From an uncultured Collinsella sp. (lineage in GTDB: Bacteria; Actinomycetota; Coriobacteriia; Coriobacteriales; Coriobacteriaceae): DNA of 26,851 nt. The notes beneath the pieces are model-generated. The model was not told the origin of the DNA. It saw only the letters and a program-made list of their open reading frames with translations, and did not search any database. Positions 8,159-14,736 of the stretch are shown piece by piece. Position 1 is the stretch's first letter, and every line of letters begins with the position of its first letter. The position numbers and the translations under genes are program-made. Location of the stretch: positions 1 to 26,851 of the forward strand of contig CALFGH010000201.1 in the NCBI GenBank assembly GCA_937958315.1, read 5' to 3'.

Positions 8159-8614
8159 ATGGCCGACGAGACCATGACCGACGAGCAGATTCTTGAAGGT
8201 GTGGAGCATAAGAGCTTCATTGCCACGTCCGACCGCACTGCCGCCTCGCTGTCCGCGAGCGGTGTCGCCGCCGAGGATGTCGCCCGCGCCGCCGCGCAGG
8301 CCGCCTACGACAAGAAAGGCGAGGACATTCAGGTGCTCGACCTGACTGAGCTTTCCGATGTGTGTGACTACTTTGTCCTCGCTACCGGCATCAACAACCG
8401 CCAGGTTGATTCTATCGTCGACGAGATTGAGGAGAAGGTCGCCGAGGCTTGCGGCGAGCACCCGTTTTCCATCGAGGGCCGCGAGCAGAAGACCTGGATG
8501 CTCATGGACTACGGTTCGGTTGTCGTCCACGTCTTCACTCCCGAGGCCCGTGAGTTCTACCGTCTCGAAAAGCTCTGGGGTGACGCCCCCCAGCTTCCCC
8601 TCGACCTGCTCTAG
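8159..8614 (+). CDS. rsfS: Ribosomal silencing factor RsfS
   Basis: RsfS binds L14 on the 50S subunit and blocks joining with 30S when nutrients are scarce. The core begins near residue 40 and shows the family signatures LDLTELSDVCDYFVLATG, NRQVDSIVDEIEEK and a WMLMDYGSVVVHVF block, ending FYRLEKLWGDAP. About 35 residues precede the core, more than in most homologues. The ATG at 8159 is supported by AAAGAGG upstream; an internal start is possible but not needed. Its stop codon TAG overlaps the first base of the first mobile repeat, so an insertion landed exactly at the gene end. Confidence 0.95.
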   Translation: MADETMTDEQILEGVEHKSFIATSDRTAASLSASGVAAEDVARAAAQAAYDKKGEDIQVLDLTELSDVCDYFVLATGINNRQVDSIVDEIEEKVAEACGEHPFSIEGREQKTWMLMDYGSVVVHVFTPEAREFYRLEKLWGDAPQLPLDLL

Positions 8615-8662
8615 TAGCTAATTTGGGACGGGGCTTTTTTAGCTACCCTCTACCGTTCGCCG
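8614..8662 (+). repeat. RAYT-associated repeat, copy A
   Basis: A 49-bp unit. The first 33 bp (8614-8646) have inverted ends GTAGCTAA and TTAGCTAC around TTTGGGACGGGGCTTTT. The unit ends with CTACCGTTCGCCG. It starts on the last base of the rsfS stop codon and is almost identical to copy B, 96 bp downstream. Confidence 0.9.
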
Positions 8663-8709
8663 GTCAGTTGCTCCATTCGCAGCTGCCCGGCTTTCTTTTT
8701 ACCCCAAAA

Positions 8710-8758
8710 GTAGCTAATTTGGGACGGGGCTTTTTTAACTACTACCTACCGTTCGCCG
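8710..8758 (+). repeat. RAYT-associated repeat, copy B
   Basis: A direct repeat of copy A, in the same orientation at a 96-bp period. The only differences are one G-to-A change in the right inverted end (TTAACTAC) and a few bases just after it. The terminal CTACCGTTCGCCG is conserved. The transposase start lies 85 bp further on. Confidence 0.9.
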
Positions 8759-8843
8759 AACAACGCGATTTGTCGTTCCAAGTACGTTTTTTTCTGCTCT
8801 GGCTCGGGTAACGTAATTTTTATCTGTAGAGGAGGGAATGCGT

Positions 8844-9593
8844 ATGACTCGGGCTGCGCGAGAAATCTCTGAATATGGCTTTTACCATGTCGTCCAAAAG
8901 GGGTGTGCTGGACAACTCATATTTGAGGATGAGGATGACCGACTCTATTTGATTCGGCTGATTGCTTCGAAATGCCAGAAGTTCAAAGTTCATGTCATCG
9001 CGTGGTGCCTTATGGATAACCATATTCATCTTCTGCTTGACGACGAGCATGCTCATCTGAGTGATTGCATGCATTCGATTACGACGGCGTATGCCATGTA
9101 TTTCAATTCTAAGACAGGCAGAAAGGGTCCAGTCTTCCAGGATAGATTTAAGAGCGTGCCGATCCTCGATGATGATCAGCTGCTTAACTGCGTTCGTTAC
9201 ATTCACGACAACCCTGCGAAAGCCAGAATTGGCACTTCTTCGCTCTATCGCTGGAGCAGCTTTAGCGAGTATATGGGCTATCCGGGTATTTGTAAGACTG
9301 ATTGCGTGCTCGGGTTGCTCGGGAATTCCCAGAGGTTTTTTGCATTTAGCACCTCGGGCGAGCCCAATGGCTATTGCTTCCGTTATGGCGCTCATGTGAG
9401 TGATGCTGACGCGCTTGAGTTTGCGCAGGCGTTGCTCAAACCTTACGAGCCTCATCATCTCAAAACTCTGCCCAAGGGTGTGCGTGATGACTGTATCCGT
9501 AAGCTCAAAAGCGAGGGCTTTTCGATCAAGCAGATCGTGCGCCTCACGGGCATCGGCCACTGCACGATTCAAAAAGTCAAAGTTGAAAAATAG
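8844..9593 (+). CDS. REP-associated tyrosine transposase (RAYT, Y1_Tnp family)
   Basis: A single-strand HUH transposase related to IS200/IS605 TnpA. RAYTs are single-copy domesticated relatives that act on short palindromic REP sequences. The ATG at 8844 is preferred because GGAGGG lies 7 nt upstream; the ATG at 8838 is too close to it. The N-terminus MTRAAREISEYGFYHVVQKG matches the family pattern. The HUH motif is H60-I-H62 inside WCLMDNHIHLLL, and the catalytic Tyr is probably Y119 in VRYIHDNPAKA. Residues about 220-245 look like a helix-turn-helix (GFSIKQIVRLTGIG), an add-on seen in some RAYT groups that could bind the repeats. At 249 residues it looks intact. Its AT content is visibly higher than the neighbours', which fits an acquired gene. 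Confidence 0.9.
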   Translation: MTRAAREISEYGFYHVVQKGCAGQLIFEDEDDRLYLIRLIASKCQKFKVHVIAWCLMDNHIHLLLDDEHAHLSDCMHSITTAYAMYFNSKTGRKGPVFQDRFKSVPILDDDQLLNCVRYIHDNPAKARIGTSSLYRWSSFSEYMGYPGICKTDCVLGLLGNSQRFFAFSTSGEPNGYCFRYGAHVSDADALEFAQALLKPYEPHHLKTLPKGVRDDCIRKLKSEGFSIKQIVRLTGIGHCTIQKVKVEK

Positions 9594-9629
9594 CTCATTT
9601 CAGGCGCGGTAATTTTTGCTACGGTCGCC
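9591..9629 (+). repeat. Degenerate RAYT-associated repeat (copy F)
   Basis: It starts at the transposase TAG stop. TAGCTCATTT, then a CGCGG core, TTTTTGCTAC and GGTCGCC align in order with copies A and B but with many substitutions. This suggests an old copy forming the original 3' edge of the transposase gene. Confidence 0.55.
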
Positions 9630-9643
9630 AAACCGGGCATCCG

Positions 9644-9770
9644 GGGCAGTCAATTTGGGACGGGGCTATTTTAGCTACCCTTTGGCTGACGGGGAATGAT
9701 TAAGGGCCGGGCTGGAGCTCAAGCGATATATAGGGGTAGCTAAAATAGCCCCGTCCCAAATTGACTGCCC
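9644..9770. repeat. Perfect 37-bp inverted pair of RAYT-associated repeats (copies C and D)
   Basis: Copy C (9644-9680, plus) and copy D (9734-9770, minus) are exact reverse complements over 37 bp. They share GGGCAGTCAATTTGGGACGG at one end and TTTTAGCTACCC at the other. The 53-bp centre (9681-9733) holds nothing recognisable. Two inverted REP-like units at short spacing make a REPIN-like structure able to form a long hairpin. It lies between convergent transposase and dinB genes, so it may also end transcription from both sides. Confidence 0.9.
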
Positions 9771-9787
9771 ATGCCGTGTCTGACCGA

Positions 9788-9819
9788 CGGTAGCTAAAAG
9801 CGCCGTCCAAAAGAGATTA
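9788..9819 (-). repeat. Degenerate RAYT-associated repeat (copy E)
   Basis: On the plus strand it reads CGGTAGCTAAAAGCGCCGTCC. This matches copy D's GGTAGCTAAAATAGCCCCGT with small changes and deletions. It runs into the dinB stop codon at 9817-9819. Confidence 0.6.
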
Positions 9820-11070
9820 GTTTTTGAAGCGGGATTGGCGGCCGAAGGAAAGGGCGGTGTCGCCGAATTTGTCTCGGACGGCGTCGATGGCGACGGAGAG
9901 GTCGCGGCGGTCGCTGGATTGGGCTCCGCGGTCATCGATCTCGCAGAACAGGTCAGTCTGGATGCCGCCTTGGTGGTCGAAGTCGCTCATGCCGATGCCC
10001 GCTAAGCGAACATGCATGCCATCCTGCCAGATGTTGTCGAGCAGTTCGAGTGCAACCGCCACGAAGATGTTCTCATCGTCGGTTGGATGCGGCAGTCGGC
10101 GCTGTGCCGAGCGACCGCTTCCATACGAATACTTGAGCTTGAGCGTCACCGTGGCGCCCGTTAGTCCTTGACGGCGCAGGCGGCGTCCCACTGACTCTCC
10201 CAATAGTGCAATCGCGGCTTCGATGTCCCCACGCTCAGTCAAATCTTTCGCAAAGGTGCGTTCATTGCTGACTGACTTGACCTCACGACCTTCATCGAGA
10301 CTCGTGACTTCGGAGATTTCGAGTCCCAGCGCACGCTGACGCATGCGTTCGCCGTTGACGCCAAAAATAGAGGCCAAGGTGGATTCCGGTGCGCGTGACA
10401 GCTCGCCGAGCGTGTAGATGCGCATGCGGCGCAGTCGTTCCTCGGCTGAGCGCCCGATGCCACTCATGGCAGATACCGGCAGCGCGGCCAAAAAGCGCTG
10501 TTCGGTTCCGGGGCGCACGATGGTCAGCCCAAACGGCTTGTCCCGCTCGCTTGCGATCTTTGCAACCGTCTTGTTGCAGCCCACGCCAATGGAGCAGGTC
10601 ACTCCCAGCGCCGCCACGCGATCACTGATGCGCCGCGCAACCAGCAGCGGGTCTTCGGGTGCAAAACGACCCGGTGTGATATCGATAAAGGCCTCGTCGA
10701 TGGATACGCGCTCAACGCGCGGGGTCTCGTCGGCGAGAATCGCCATGACCTGCGCGCTGACCTCGTGGTAGCGATCGAAATGCCCATGCGTCCAAATGGC
10801 CTGCGGACAGAGACGTCGTGCCTCGGCCGAGGGCATGGCGGAGTGCACGCCAAAACGACGCGCCTCGTATGAGCAGGTGGACACGACGCCACGCGAATCG
10901 GCATCGCCACCCACGATGAGCGGCTTGCCGCGCCACTCGGGATGGTCGAGCATCTCCACGCTCGCAAAAAATGCATCGAGATCCATGAGGCCCACCGCCG
11001 GTCCCGTCCAGGGCGGCGGCGTGACGCCCGCAGCATCTTCATAACCGTATGTATGTTCGCGTCTATTCAT
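9817..11070 (-). CDS. dinB: DNA polymerase IV
   Basis: A Y-family translesion polymerase of 417 residues on the minus strand. Catalytic motifs are MDLDAFFASVE with metal ligand D30 and probable steric gate F35, and VSIDEAF with D125 and E126. ACxxG-type helix-hairpin and little-finger regions follow (PVSAMSGIGRSAEERL; VSNERTFAKDLTERGDIEAAI). About 28 residues precede the catalytic strand. The ATG at 11070 has no ribosome binding site, but a TATACT box ends 6 nt before it, which suggests a leaderless mRNA. The only other candidate start, the Met at residue 29, would cut into the first strand. No GAAC-N4-GTTC SOS box was found upstream. The 3' end abuts the repeat island. It runs against all its neighbours. 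Confidence 0.95.
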   Translation of the reverse strand: MNRREHTYGYEDAAGVTPPPWTGPAVGLMDLDAFFASVEMLDHPEWRGKPLIVGGDADSRGVVSTCSYEARRFGVHSAMPSAEARRLCPQAIWTHGHFDRYHEVSAQVMAILADETPRVERVSIDEAFIDITPGRFAPEDPLLVARRISDRVAALGVTCSIGVGCNKTVAKIASERDKPFGLTIVRPGTEQRFLAALPVSAMSGIGRSAEERLRRMRIYTLGELSRAPESTLASIFGVNGERMRQRALGLEISEVTSLDEGREVKSVSNERTFAKDLTERGDIEAAIALLGESVGRRLRRQGLTGATVTLKLKYSYGSGRSAQRRLPHPTDDENIFVAVALELLDNIWQDGMHVRLAGIGMSDFDHQGGIQTDLFCEIDDRGAQSSDRRDLSVAIDAVRDKFGDTALSFGRQSRFKN

Positions 11071-11076
11071 GGGATG

Positions 11077-11082
11077 AGTATA
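11077..11082 (-). promoter_or_regulatory. Predicted -10 box of a leaderless dinB transcript
   Basis: On the minus strand TATACT ends 6 nt before the ATG of dinB, so transcription should start at or next to the A of the start codon. No convincing -35 hexamer is visible and no Shine-Dalgarno sequence is present. Confidence 0.5.
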
Positions 11083-11186
11083 CCGCGCAGCTCATGTGGG
11101 GTGCGTGGATGTGCTTGCAAATCGCGAATTCTTGTCTAAGATATGGATTTGCCTTCGACTATACCGAAGAAGTTGGTCTCACGGAC

Positions 11187-11215
11187 TTCACCTGCCCGCG
11201 TCGATGGCGTATTAT
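11187..11215 (+). promoter_or_regulatory. Predicted rpsP promoter
   Basis: TTCACC (11187-11192) and TATTAT (11210-11215) are separated by 17 bp, predicting a start near 11222 and a leader of about 50 nt. A second candidate lies upstream: TTGCAA (11115-11120), 16 bp, TAAGAT (11137-11142). Either or both could drive the rpsP operon. Confidence 0.55.
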
Positions 11216-11237
11216 GTTCAACTGTTTGTTTGTAGTT

Positions 11238-11252
11238 GCAGCCTAAAGCTGC
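11238..11252 (+). other. Small leader hairpin upstream of rpsP
   Basis: GCAGC and GCTGC pair around CTAAA, ending 6 nt before the GGAGGAG ribosome binding site of rpsP. It could modulate initiation. The stem is only 5 bp, so the call is tentative. Confidence 0.35.
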
Positions 11253-11271
11253 TTGGTTGGAGGAGTTTCCT

Positions 11272-11613
11272 TTGGCAGTCAAGATTCGCCTTGCTCGTCA
11301 CGGCGCTAAGAAGCGTCCGTACTACCGTGTCGTCGTCGCCGATTCCCGCGCCCCGCGTGACGGTCGTATCATCGAGGAGGTTGGCCGCTACAACCCGATG
11401 ACCGCCCCCAAGACCATCAACCTCGACCTCGAGAAGATCGCCGACTGGCAGTCCAAGGGCGCTCAGCTCACCGACGCTGTCGCTGCTCTGGTCAAGGCCG
11501 CTAACGAGGGCGAGAAGACCGAGACCGTCGTCAAGAAGTCCAAGAAGCAGCTCGCCAAAGAGGCCGAGGCCGCTAAGGCTGCCGCTGAGGCCGCTGAGGG
11601 CGCCGAGGAGTAA
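11272..11613 (+). CDS. rpsP: 30S ribosomal protein S16
   Basis: S16 helps assemble the 30S body. The start is TTG at 11272, placed by the strong GGAGGAG at 11259-11265 and by the family N-terminus AVKIRLARHGAKKRPYYRVV. Starting at the upstream in-frame TTG (11236) would add residues encoded by the leader. The core is typical (DSRAPRDGRIIEEVGRYNPM). From about residue 85 an added tail rich in Lys, Ala and Glu runs to the end (LAKEAEAAKAAAEAAEGAEE), making 113 residues against about 82 in E. coli. A similar tail is seen on L21 in this window. It opens the rpsP-khpA-rimM-trmD-lepB operon; khpA starts 3 nt after its stop. Confidence 0.96.
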   Translation: MAVKIRLARHGAKKRPYYRVVVADSRAPRDGRIIEEVGRYNPMTAPKTINLDLEKIADWQSKGAQLTDAVAALVKAANEGEKTETVVKKSKKQLAKEAEAAKAAAEAAEGAEE

Positions 11614-11616
11614 ATC

Positions 11617-11901
11617 GTGCCTGAGGTTGACGCTGCACAGCTCGAGGGTGAGGCAATGCTCTCAGATCGCATCGCCGATCTCGTCGAATATCTCGTTGTT
11701 CAGATCGTCGACGACCCGGATTCCGTGAGCCTTGAGGTCATCGATGGTGACGACGCCTCCACGATTGAGGTTTCGGTTGCCGAGGATGATGTCGCTAAGG
11801 TCATCGGCCGTCGTGGCCGTACCATCAAGGCCATTCGCACGCTCGCCCGTGCACTGGCCGCTCGCCTCGACACTGCAGTCGAGGTAGAGGTTCTGGGCTA
11901 G
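11617..11901 (+). CDS. khpA: KH-domain RNA-binding protein KhpA
   Basis: A small single-KH protein (formerly YlqC) that in Gram-positive bacteria pairs with KhpB and binds many RNAs. The GTG at 11617 is supported by GAGGAG 6 nt upstream, which overlaps the rpsP end, and gives 94 residues. An in-frame ATG at 11656, with GAGGG upstream, would give 81 residues, nearer the usual size; both are plausible. The RNA-binding loop is GRRG at residues 64-67 within DVAKVIGRRGRTIKAIRTL, where most homologues have GKxG. Its position between rpsP and rimM is the standard one. The stop is 4 bp before the rimM start and lies beside the stem that holds that start codon. Confidence 0.93.
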   Translation: MPEVDAAQLEGEAMLSDRIADLVEYLVVQIVDDPDSVSLEVIDGDDASTIEVSVAEDDVAKVIGRRGRTIKAIRTLARALAARLDTAVEVEVLG

Positions 11902-11914
11902 GACCTTGAGGTCC
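11901..11914 (+). promoter_or_regulatory. Hairpin presenting the rimM start codon in its loop
   Basis: GGACC (11901-11905) pairs perfectly with GGTCC (11910-11914). The 4-base loop TTGA contains the TTG start codon of rimM (11906-11908). The left arm begins on the last base of the khpA stop codon. No good Shine-Dalgarno sequence lies upstream, so a ribosome finishing khpA could open the stem and couple rimM translation. Confidence 0.5.
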
Positions 11915-12427
11915 CAGTACAAAAACATCGCCCGTGTGGTCAAACCGCACGGAAGGAAGGGGGAGGTCCTCGCGCAGCCGCTGCGGGGGCTTCCTTCTGT
12001 ATTGACGCCGGGTATGCGCGTCGCCTTGACGCCGCCGGCGCTCAAGCGCGACCGTTTTTGCACGGTCACATCCGTCACCGATACGGGCGATGGCGATCTG
12101 GTCTCGTTTGAGGGCATTGACGACTTGACAGCCGCCGAGGGCATCACCGGATGCTACGTGCTGGCAAATCGTGACGACTTTGAGCTCGATTCGCTCGACG
12201 CCGCCTATACCGACCTGATGGGTCGCGAGGTGGTCGACGAGCGTTTTGGCTCGCTCGGCACAATTGTCGAGATCATGTCGACGCCCGCCAACGATGTTTG
12301 GGTTGTCGAGGGCGATCGGTACGGCGAGGTGCTGATTCCCGTGATCGAGCAGGTTGTGCTCGATCTTCCCGATCAGGGGGCAATTTCCGTCCACGTTATG
12401 GACGGTTTGATCGATATGGACAAGTAG
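11906..12427 (+). CDS. rimM: Ribosome maturation factor RimM
   Basis: RimM binds S19 and helps mature the 3' head domain of 16S rRNA. The 173-residue length is normal. The N-terminal RimM domain shows NIARVVKPHGRKGEV, matching the family's GxIvxPHGxxGEV pattern. The C-terminal PRC-barrel-like half includes LMGREVVDERFGSLGTIVEI and GEVLIPVIEQVVLDLP. The TTG at 11906 is chosen because it is the first start after the previous in-frame stop, and later starts would remove the conserved N-terminal strand. It is 4 bp downstream of khpA and 10 bp upstream of trmD. The start codon sits in a hairpin loop and has only a weak ribosome binding site. Confidence 0.93.
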   Translation: MRSQYKNIARVVKPHGRKGEVLAQPLRGLPSVLTPGMRVALTPPALKRDRFCTVTSVTDTGDGDLVSFEGIDDLTAAEGITGCYVLANRDDFELDSLDAAYTDLMGREVVDERFGSLGTIVEIMSTPANDVWVVEGDRYGEVLIPVIEQVVLDLPDQGAISVHVMDGLIDMDK

Positions 12428-12437
12428 GGAGGAAAAC

Positions 12438-13196
12438 ATGCTGATCGAGACCCTTTCGGTCTTTCCCGAGATGTTTGAGCCCGTCATGTCCACGTCGATC
12501 TTGGGCCGCGCCCGCAAGGCCGGCCTTTTTGATTTTAAGGCCTACAACCTGCGTGACTGGACGCACGACCGTCATCGTACTGTCGATGACGAGCCGTACG
12601 GCGGCGGGCAGGGCATGCTCATGAAGGTCGAGCCCATCGCCGAAGCCATCGAGGCTATTAGCTCCGAGGGTCCCAAGCCCACCGTGGTGTTCTTTACGCC
12701 CTGCGGCGAACCCTTTACGCAGCATGTGGCCGAGCGCCTGCTCAAAAGCGAGCGTCTGCTGTTTGTATGCAGCCGCTACGAGGGCGTCGACGAGCGCGCG
12801 TATGCGTATGCCGACGAGCGCCTGTCGATCGGCGACTACGTGCTCACGGGCGGCGAGCTTCCCGCTATGGTCGTTGCCGATGCCGTCGTGCGTCTGATTC
12901 CCGGCGCCCTTGGTGACGAGATGAGCAACGTCGATGAGTCGTTCTCGACTGCCGAGGACGGTGGCCTGCTCGAGTACGCGCAGTACACCCGTCCCGCCGA
13001 GTTCAAAGGCGAGGGCGTGCCGCCGGTGCTCGTGAGCGGTGATCATGCCAAGGTTGACGCCTGGCGCCGTAAGAATGCCATCGAGCGCACCTGCCGCTGG
13101 CGCCCCGACCTGATCGAGACGGCGTGGCTTACGCCCGAGGAGCGCGCATACGCGCAGGAGATCCTGGACGCGTCGTATTCGCAGAGCGAGGAGTGA
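12438..13196 (+). CDS. trmD: tRNA (guanine-N1-)-methyltransferase TrmD
   Basis: Makes m1G37 in tRNAs with G36, which prevents +1 frameshifting. The 252-residue SPOUT-fold protein starts at ATG 12438 after GGGAGGA. Signatures are the N-terminal ETLSVFPEMFEP, the MLMKVEP segment, the SAM-binding trefoil knot parts LLFVCSRYEGVDERA and SIGDYVLTGGELPAMVVADA, and the SFSTAEDGGLLEYAQYTRP stretch. In most bacteria rplS follows directly; here lepB does, 2 bp later, and rplS is about 10.7 kb away. Confidence 0.97.
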   Translation: MLIETLSVFPEMFEPVMSTSILGRARKAGLFDFKAYNLRDWTHDRHRTVDDEPYGGGQGMLMKVEPIAEAIEAISSEGPKPTVVFFTPCGEPFTQHVAERLLKSERLLFVCSRYEGVDERAYAYADERLSIGDYVLTGGELPAMVVADAVVRLIPGALGDEMSNVDESFSTAEDGGLLEYAQYTRPAEFKGEGVPPVLVSGDHAKVDAWRRKNAIERTCRWRPDLIETAWLTPEERAYAQEILDASYSQSEE

Positions 13197-13198
13197 GA

Positions 13199-13762
13199 AT
13201 GGTTCCAGCGCAGCATTCCGTGCTAAAGGGTGCGTTTGAGTGGATCGTGGTCGTCGCGATCGCACTGGTCGCCACCTTCCTGATTCGCTCGTTTGTGGTC
13301 GAGCCCTTTGTGGTGCCCACCGGTTCCATGGAGTCCACGATCGAGATCGGCGACCAGATCTTGGCGCAAAAGGTGAGCCTCGAGCTCGGCCAGCCCGTCA
13401 GCCAAGGCGATATCGTGGTGTTCCACAACCCCGATGCCACGTCCGAGCATGACGTGCTGGTAAAGCGCGTCATCGCCACGGCCGGCCAGACGGTCGACCT
13501 GCAGGACGGCAAGGTCGTCGTCGATGGCCAGGCGCTCGACGAGGACTATACGACTGGCATGAGCTGGCCGCTTTCGGTCCAAGCCCCCGGCGCTCAGGTG
13601 AGCTATCCCTACACCGTTCCCGACGGGTGCGTGTGGGTGATGGGCGACAACCGCGAAAACTCTGCCGACTCACGCTACTTTGGTCCCGTTGATCGCTCTG
13701 ATTTGATCGCCGTGGCGCTTGTGCGCTACTGGCCGCTCAACCGCATCGGCACTATCGATTAA
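13199..13762 (+). CDS. lepB: Signal peptidase I
   Basis: A membrane protease that removes signal peptides from exported proteins. The ATG at 13199, two bases after the trmD stop and 5 nt after GAGGAG, gives 187 residues. One N-terminal membrane segment spans about 13-29. The catalytic Ser43 lies in PTGSMESTIEIGD and the general base Lys89 in VLVKRVIATAGQ. The box GDNRENSADSRYFGPV is near the C-terminus. The short Gram-positive type with one membrane anchor fits. In actinobacteria lepB copies commonly sit beside rplS; here lepB directly follows trmD. It could process the secreted protein encoded at 20908-23718. Confidence 0.95.
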   Translation: MVPAQHSVLKGAFEWIVVVAIALVATFLIRSFVVEPFVVPTGSMESTIEIGDQILAQKVSLELGQPVSQGDIVVFHNPDATSEHDVLVKRVIATAGQTVDLQDGKVVVDGQALDEDYTTGMSWPLSVQAPGAQVSYPYTVPDGCVWVMGDNRENSADSRYFGPVDRSDLIAVALVRYWPLNRIGTID

Positions 13763-13775
13763 AAACCGCTATAGT
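13746..13775 (+). promoter_or_regulatory. Possible glyQ promoter
   Basis: TATAGT at 13770-13775 lies 18 bp after TCGGCA (13746-13751), which has four of six consensus -35 bases and lies inside the end of lepB. The 59-bp gap before glyQ is too short for a T-box riboswitch. Confidence 0.35.
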
Positions 13776-13821
13776 ACAGTACCTAACCGTGTAATCGTTT
13801 CGACGAGGGGATATTAGAGGC

Positions 13822-14733
13822 ATGAACGCTTCATCGCTTTCCTTCCAAGACATCATCCTGCGCCTCCAGCAGTACTGGGGCGAGCAGGGCTGCGTCATTA
13901 TGCAGCCCTATGACTCCGAGGTCGGTGCCGGTACCTTCCACACCGCGACCACGCTGCGCTCGCTCGGTCCCGCCGAGTGGCGCACCTGCTACGCTCAGCC
14001 TTGCCGCCGTCCTGCCGACGGCCGCTACGGCGAGAATCCCAACCGCATGCAGCACTACTATCAGTTCCAGGTGCTCATCAAGCCGTCGCCGGTCAACGCC
14101 CAGGAGCTTTACCTGGGGTCTCTTGCCGCTATCGGTCTGGACCCCAACGACCATGACGTTCGTTTTGTCGAGGACGACTGGGAGAGCCCGACGCTGGGCG
14201 CCTGGGGCCTTGGCTGGGAGGTCTGGCTCAACGGCATGGAGGTCACGCAGTTTACGTACTTCCAGCAGGTGGGCGGCATCGAGGTCGACCCCGTGCCCGT
14301 CGAGATCACCTATGGTCTGGAGCGCATCGCCATGTACGCCCAAGGTGTCAACTCCGTCTACGACTTGGTTTGGAGCTATCTGCCCGATGGCACGCCGATG
14401 ACCTACGGCGACGTGTTCCTGGAGAACGAGCGTGAGTTTAGTGCCTACAACTTTGAGGTCGCCAACGTCGAGATGATGCGTCAGAAGTTTGACGACTACG
14501 AGGCCGAGTGTCATTCCTGCCTGGAGCGCAAGCTGCCGCTGCCCGCATACGACTGCGTCATGAAGTGCAGCCATGCCTTCAACCTGCTCGATGCCCGCGG
14601 TGCGCTGTCCGCGGTCGAGCGTGCCAACTACATCCTGCGCGTCCGCGCCGTCGCCAAGGCGTGCTGCGAGGCCTATATGGCCGAGGTCGCCGGAATCAAC
14701 GACAATGCCGACCAGGAAGGCGAGGTGGCGTAA
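13822..14733 (+). CDS. glyQ: Glycyl-tRNA synthetase alpha subunit
   Basis: The catalytic alpha chain of the bacterial two-subunit glycyl-tRNA synthetase, which forms glycyl-adenylate. The 303-residue length is typical. Diagnostic stretches are LQQYWGEQGCVIMQPYD, EVGAGTFHTATTLRSLGP, the class II motif region CYAQPCRRPADGRYGENPNR, QHYYQFQVLIKPSP and the motif 3 part ITYGLERIAMYAQG. Many high-GC actinobacteria use the unrelated single-chain GlyRS, so this type suggests a Coriobacteriia-like lineage. glyS starts 3 nt after its stop. Confidence 0.97.
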   Translation: MNASSLSFQDIILRLQQYWGEQGCVIMQPYDSEVGAGTFHTATTLRSLGPAEWRTCYAQPCRRPADGRYGENPNRMQHYYQFQVLIKPSPVNAQELYLGSLAAIGLDPNDHDVRFVEDDWESPTLGAWGLGWEVWLNGMEVTQFTYFQQVGGIEVDPVPVEITYGLERIAMYAQGVNSVYDLVWSYLPDGTPMTYGDVFLENEREFSAYNFEVANVEMMRQKFDDYEAECHSCLERKLPLPAYDCVMKCSHAFNLLDARGALSAVERANYILRVRAVAKACCEAYMAEVAGINDNADQEGEVA

Positions 14734-14736
14734 GCC

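Larger units (their letters stand above)
8614..9819. mobile_element. RAYT transposase island with associated repeats
   Basis: A region of about 1.2 kb between rsfS and dinB holds one HUH transposase gene and six recognisable copies, intact or degenerate, of one short repeat. Two copies are direct repeats upstream, one degenerate copy starts at the transposase stop codon, a perfect inverted pair lies downstream, and one degenerate inverted copy touches the end of dinB. This is the layout of REP-associated tyrosine transposases and their REP/REPIN substrates. No target-site duplication could be assigned, so the outer limits are those of the outermost repeats. Confidence 0.7.

Noticed and set aside
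8623..8811. A 62-codon plus-strand frame between rsfS and the transposase
   Set aside because: It reads through the two repeat copies, giving the duplicated GRGFF peptide. It has no ribosome binding site and is repeat-derived.
11040..11110. SOS (LexA) box upstream of dinB
   Set aside because: CGAAC occurs just inside the gene, but no GTTC half-site stands at the required spacing.
13763..13821. T-box riboswitch before glyQ
   Set aside because: Only 59 bp are available and no T-box core sequence is present.
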